A stretch of DNA of 64,000 nt, from contig NZ_SLVV01000008.1 of NCBI RefSeq assembly GCF_004340465.1, positions 158,121 to 222,120 on the forward strand, given 5' to 3'. This stretch comes from Mesobacillus foraminis. Its GTDB lineage: Bacteria > Bacillota > Bacilli > Bacillales > Cytobacillaceae. The position numbers and the translations under genes were made by a program. Below the pieces are notes generated by a model. The model made no database searches. It saw nothing but the letters and a program-made list of their open reading frames with translations, and was not told the origin of the DNA. The stretch's first letter is position 1. The number at the start of each line of letters is the position of its first letter. This document shows, one piece after another, positions 60,213-64,000 of the stretch.

Positions 60213-63200
60213 GTGATACTGACTCTATTTGACCAGGATAAAGCCTTCAATCTAGTTCTTCCTGACCGGGTAACAGGCAGGTATGTCTTAAGTACGGAAG
60301 ATCAGGACAATAACCCGCTGGAAATGATGGCGGTAGAAGCAGAAAATGAACAATGGCATTTAAAATCCAACAAAACAGCTTTCCTGAAAAATGACCAGAA
60401 CGAAAGAGTTTCCAGAGTCAGGCTGGAACCGTTTAAAACCTACACCATCCACCGGGACGGCCATTCCCACGCCCTGCTGTATGTGGAACCTCCTACATCT
60501 GGCCGCAATGAATACACCAAGCATACGGCGGTTTCCAACAGCATTAAGATAGGCAGATCGAAGGAAAGCCAAATCTGTTTTTCAAACAAGCTTGTGTCCA
60601 GCTCCCATTGTGTGATTGAGTACACTCCCAATGGAGGGGCAGTCATCAGGGACCAGAACAGCTCCAATGGTACATACGTAAATGGGGACCGGATCAAGGA
60701 GAAAAAGCTTAACGTCGGGGATGTTATTTTTATCATGGGCCTAAAGATCGTGTTCAACGGCCGCTTGCTGAGCCTGAATAATCCTCACGGCTCCGTTTTC
60801 CTCGACAGAAATTCATTACATCCTTATATCGCTGAAAAGCCCGTCATCCAGGAGGAAGAAGAGCTGGATGATTTTCATGTGGAAGAAGAAGCAGAAGGAC
60901 TTTTTTACCGTTCCCCCCGTTTTAAGCGGGATATCAACACCGCTGTGATTAAAATAGACCCTCCGCCCCAGCAGCCAAGCCTGGAGGAGACTCCGCTGAT
61001 GCTGATGCTCGGGCCTTCAATCACGATGGGGATGGCATCCATGTTCACCGGGCTGATTACCCTCCAGAATGTTATGAACAAGGACGGCGATATCATGATG
61101 GCGATGCCAACGCTGGTCATGTCGATCTCCATGCTGATTGGTACGGTTCTTTGGCCGATTTTAACGAAGCAGTATGAGAAAAAGAAGAAAATTAAGCTGG
61201 AAGGCATCCGCCAGGAAAAGTATTTGCACTATCTGGAAGAAATGAAGCAAGTCATCAAGGACGAATGTACCTATCAAAGTGAGATTCTCCATGAAAACCA
61301 TGTGGGCCTTGACAATTGCCTTTCAAGGATCAAGCGGCGCCAGCGGAATTTATGGGAAAGAGGTCTTGGGCAGGATGACTTTTTAAAAGTCAGGCTCGGG
61401 CTTGGCGACCTGCCGTTGAATGCCGACGTTAAGTATCCGGAGAAGCGCTTCATGCTCGAGGATGATAATCTGCAGGACGAGCTTTATAAAATCGTGGAAA
61501 CTCCGCAAATTCTGAAAAACGTGCCTGTCACCCTTTCGCTGGTGGAGGACCGGATCAGCGGGATCATAGGGAATCGCGAGGAAGTGAAGTCCTTTGTCAA
61601 AGGACTCATCTTTCAGCTGACTGCCCTGCACAGCTATGACGAACTGAAGCTGGTGTTCATCTATGATGATCGCGAGCAGGAGGACTGGAAGTTTGTCAAA
61701 TGGCTTCCGCACGTGTGGAGCGAGGACAGAGATGTCCGGTTTATTGCCACCGATTCCAATGAAGTCAAGGAGCTTTCCGTCTACTTTGAAAAGGAAATCA
61801 ATGCCCGTGCCGAGCTGACGGAAGATGAACTGAATGAAATTCCCCAGCACACAGTCGTCTTTTCAATGAGCAAGAGCCTGGGAGCAAAGGCAGAAATGAT
61901 CAGTCTGCTGCTTAAGGAAAAGAAGAACCTCGGCTTTTCCCTCATTACACTATATGATGAGCTGAAAAACCTGCCGAAAGAATGCTCGAATGTCATCGAA
62001 CTTGGCGGGGAGTACTCGAAGATCTTTGATAAAGATGATATCTCCGGGAAATATACCGGGTTCAATGCCGACATTTATATGCAGGAAGATCCGGAAGAAC
62101 TGGCGGTGGCCTTGGCGAACATCCAGCTTGCCACCTCCGGGCAGGCCTATGTACTGCCGGAAATGCTCACGTTCCTCGAAATGTTTGGCGTTGGCAAGAT
62201 TGAGCATCTGAACGCACTGACCCGATGGAAGGAGAACAATCCGACGGTCACCATTGAAACACCAATCGGCGTGGACGGATCAGGGGAGCCGTTTAAAATT
62301 GACCTTCATGAAAAATACCATGGACCGCACGGGCTGATTGCTGGGATGACCGGATCGGGGAAAAGTGAATTCATCATGACCTTCATCCTGTCGCTTGCGG
62401 TCAATTACCATCCGGACGAAGTGGCGTTCATTCTGATTGACTATAAGGGTGGAGGCATGGCGAATGCCTTCACGGACCTCCCGCATCTTGCCGGGACGAT
62501 CACAAACCTGGACGGAGCCGCCGTCAACCGGTCGCTGATTTCCATCCAAAGCGAGCTGAAGCGGCGCCAGGCTATTTTTAGCGAAACGGGCCGCAGGCTG
62601 GATCAAAGCAACATTGATATTTATAAATACCAAAAGCTGTACCGCGAAGGACTTGTAACCGAACCGCTGCAGCACTTGTTCATCATTTCCGACGAATTTG
62701 CCGAGCTGAAATCCCAGCAGCCCGAATTTATGGAGCAGCTGGTCAGTGCGGCGCGGATCGGCCGGAGCCTTGGCGTGCATTTGATTCTCGCCACCCAGAA
62801 GCCTTCCGGGGTTGTCGACGATCAAATCTGGAGCAACAGTAAATTCCGGATTTCCCTGAAGGTCCAGGAAAAAGCGGATTCGATGGAGGTCATCAAGCGC
62901 CCGGATGCCGCCGAGCTTTCGACTACAGGACGCTTTTATCTCCAGGTTGGCTTCAATGAACTGTTCGAGCTGGGGCAGTCGGCGTGGGCCGGTGCACCAT
63001 ATTATCCATCCAATAAAGTGGAGAAATCGAAGGATGAAAGTGTTGTCGTCATTGACGAGCTTGGACGTGTGATGAAGACGGCAAAGATTGACCGCCGTAA
63101 ACATACGGAGAAAAATCCGCCGAAACAAATTGATGAAGTGACCGATTATTTGGCCAGCCTCGCCAGGCAGGAGAACATCTCTGTCCGCCAGCTGTGGCTT

Positions 63201-64000
63201 GAGCCGATCCCAGCCTTCATTTTCCTTGATGAACTGAGGGAAAAGTACCAAGAAGATTGTCAGGACAGGTCGAACTTTGTGCTCAATCCGGTAATCGGCG
63301 AGTATGATGATCCGGCGAACCAGCGCCAAATGGTGATGAGAATGCCAATTACCCGCGATGGGAATGCGGTTATCTATGGAGTTGCGGGAGGCGGGAAGAC
63401 GACACTTCTGTCTACGATGATTTATTCCTTAATGAGCGAGCATACCCCGGACGAAGTGAATTTTTATCTGCTGGATTTCTCATCCGAAACGATGACCTGG
63501 TTCCGGGAAGCTCCGCATGTCGGGGATGTCATCTTGTCGCACGAAAGCGAAAAGATTGCCAACCTGTTTAAAATGCTGGGCGGAGAGATTGAACGAAGGA
63601 AGAAGCTGCTTGCGATCTATGGCGGGGACTTTGGCCGCTACAACGAAATGTCGGCGGAAAGTCTGCCGGCAATCGTGGTGAGCATCCATAACTATTCAGC
63701 GTTCTCGGAAATGTATGAAGTCCAGGAGGAGGCGATCTCCTTCCTGACACGCGAGGGCGTGAAATATGGCATTTACTTCGTACTGACCGCCAGCAATACC
63801 GGTGCCATCCGCTACAGGCTGCTGCAGAATTTCAAGCAGCTGTATGTCCTGCAGCTTAATGACCGCACGGAGTATTCCGGCATCCTTGGCAGCATTGATG
63901 GTGTCTATCCATCGAAGTTTAAAGGCCGAGGCATTTTTAAAACCGATCAGACCTATGAATTCCAAAGTGCCCTTATTACCCGGAAGGCTGAAAATATGTA
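60213..64000 (+). CDS. essC: Type VII secretion ATPase EssC/YukB (FtsK/SpoIIIE family), 3' end outside window
   Basis: Partial: 1262 codons to the window edge; family members have about 1480-1500. Order: N-terminal FHA-type domains (about 1-190; IKIGRSKESQICFSN, VIRDQNSSNGTYVNG), two membrane helices (about 255-330; MLMLGPSITMGMASMFTGL and LVMSISMLIGTVLWP), then FtsK-like ATPase 1 with Walker A GMTGSGKS (residues 711-718) and Walker B LFIISDEFAEL, and ATPase 2 with GVAGGGKT (1056-1063) and FYLLDFS. It is the motor of Ess/Yuk secretion of WXG100 proteins. GTG at 60213 follows GGGGAGAG. Usually it lies behind esxA-esaA-essA-esaB-essB; here it is first. Confidence 0.93.
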   Translation, partial: MILTLFDQDKAFNLVLPDRVTGRYVLSTEDQDNNPLEMMAVEAENEQWHLKSNKTAFLKNDQNERVSRVRLEPFKTYTIHRDGHSHALLYVEPPTSGRNEYTKHTAVSNSIKIGRSKESQICFSNKLVSSSHCVIEYTPNGGAVIRDQNSSNGTYVNGDRIKEKKLNVGDVIFIMGLKIVFNGRLLSLNNPHGSVFLDRNSLHPYIAEKPVIQEEEELDDFHVEEEAEGLFYRSPRFKRDINTAVIKIDPPPQQPSLEETPLMLMLGPSITMGMASMFTGLITLQNVMNKDGDIMMAMPTLVMSISMLIGTVLWPILTKQYEKKKKIKLEGIRQEKYLHYLEEMKQVIKDECTYQSEILHENHVGLDNCLSRIKRRQRNLWERGLGQDDFLKVRLGLGDLPLNADVKYPEKRFMLEDDNLQDELYKIVETPQILKNVPVTLSLVEDRISGIIGNREEVKSFVKGLIFQLTALHSYDELKLVFIYDDREQEDWKFVKWLPHVWSEDRDVRFIATDSNEVKELSVYFEKEINARAELTEDELNEIPQHTVVFSMSKSLGAKAEMISLLLKEKKNLGFSLITLYDELKNLPKECSNVIELGGEYSKIFDKDDISGKYTGFNADIYMQEDPEELAVALANIQLATSGQAYVLPEMLTFLEMFGVGKIEHLNALTRWKENNPTVTIETPIGVDGSGEPFKIDLHEKYHGPHGLIAGMTGSGKSEFIMTFILSLAVNYHPDEVAFILIDYKGGGMANAFTDLPHLAGTITNLDGAAVNRSLISIQSELKRRQAIFSETGRRLDQSNIDIYKYQKLYREGLVTEPLQHLFIISDEFAELKSQQPEFMEQLVSAARIGRSLGVHLILATQKPSGVVDDQIWSNSKFRISLKVQEKADSMEVIKRPDAAELSTTGRFYLQVGFNELFELGQSAWAGAPYYPSNKVEKSKDESVVVIDELGRVMKTAKIDRRKHTEKNPPKQIDEVTDYLASLARQENISVRQLWLEPIPAFIFLDELREKYQEDCQDRSNFVLNPVIGEYDDPANQRQMVMRMPITRDGNAVIYGVAGGGKTTLLSTMIYSLMSEHTPDEVNFYLLDFSSETMTWFREAPHVGDVILSHESEKIANLFKMLGGEIERRKKLLAIYGGDFGRYNEMSAESLPAIVVSIHNYSAFSEMYEVQEEAISFLTREGVKYGIYFVLTASNTGAIRYRLLQNFKQLYVLQLNDRTEYSGILGSIDGVYPSKFKGRGIFKTDQTYEFQSALITRKAENM

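Noticed and set aside
62280-63329. 349-codon minus-strand open frame inside essC
   Set aside because: Shadow of the well-supported essC frame, which carries both ATPase motifs; no start signal or recognisable domain.

Overview
This window reads as chromosome of a low-to-mid GC, endospore-forming member of the Bacillaceae (Bacillus sensu lato). The evidence is three dedicated sporulation genes of the SpoII class (spoIIR, spoIID, spoIIQ) plus spoIIID, a GsiB-type stress protein behind a sigma-B-like promoter, YwlB/YwlC/YwlE/YwlG orthologues in the Bacillus subtilis order, and frequent GTG/TTG starts with strong AGGAGG-type ribosome binding sites. The left two thirds follows the B. subtilis backbone tdk-prfA-prmC-spoIIR-ywl genes-glyA-upp-mnaA-atp-ywzB-ywmB-murA-spoIID-spoIIQ. 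I saw no tRNA, rRNA, CRISPR array, transposase or prophage gene.

Layout. 1-480: copies of a family of hairpin-rich dispersed repeats. 0.5-13.1 kb: housekeeping genes (thymidine kinase, release factor 1 and its methylase, spoIIR, gsiB, YwlB GNAT, threonylcarbamoyl-AMP synthase preceded by a DnaA-box cluster, MntP, the protein-arginine phosphatase YwlE, RpiB, YwlG, GlyA, Upp, UDP-GlcNAc 2-epimerase). 13.2-15.4 kb: a Vpr-like secreted subtilase. 15.6-23.5 kb: a complete F1Fo ATP synthase operon (atpZ-like, I, B, E, F, H, A, G, D, C), with a repeat cluster inserted between atpA and atpG and hairpins between atpE and atpF. 23.6-34.4 kb: an 11-gene NDH-1 (complex I) operon, nuoABCDHIJKLMN, without nuoEFG; its NuoC carries a long Lys/Ala-rich repeat extension. 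34.5-43.3 kb: ywzB, ywmB, murA, spoIID, then a leftward NERD protein and VanZ protein, then spoIIQ and a MecA/PBP3-type penicillin-binding protein.

43.6-52.3 kb is a self-contained oligosaccharide module: a leftward ABC importer (two permeases, then the binding lipoprotein; no ATPase), a rightward two-component pair (YesM-like kinase, YesN-like AraC regulator) and a GH13 alpha-glucosidase. The importer operon and the glucosidase carry the same 67-bp promoter element with identical internal spacing, which ties the two divergent units into one regulon. 52.7-57.8 kb is an acetate-type symporter operon: small membrane protein, DUF485, ActP-like symporter, a cNMP/CBS/DUF294 protein and a DnaQ-type exonuclease, behind a sigma-A promoter with cre-like boxes.

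57.8-64.0 kb: a degenerate repeat array, spoIIID, then a leftward trio of very small genes (33 aa, 70 aa, DUF4176) divergent from a large EssC/YukB-type FtsK ATPase that runs off the right end, i.e. the edge of a type VII secretion locus. Scattered through the gaps are several unrelated short-period arrays (21-bp, 21-bp, 52-bp, 44/45-bp and an irregular GATATGG array), which are the least explained feature of the window.
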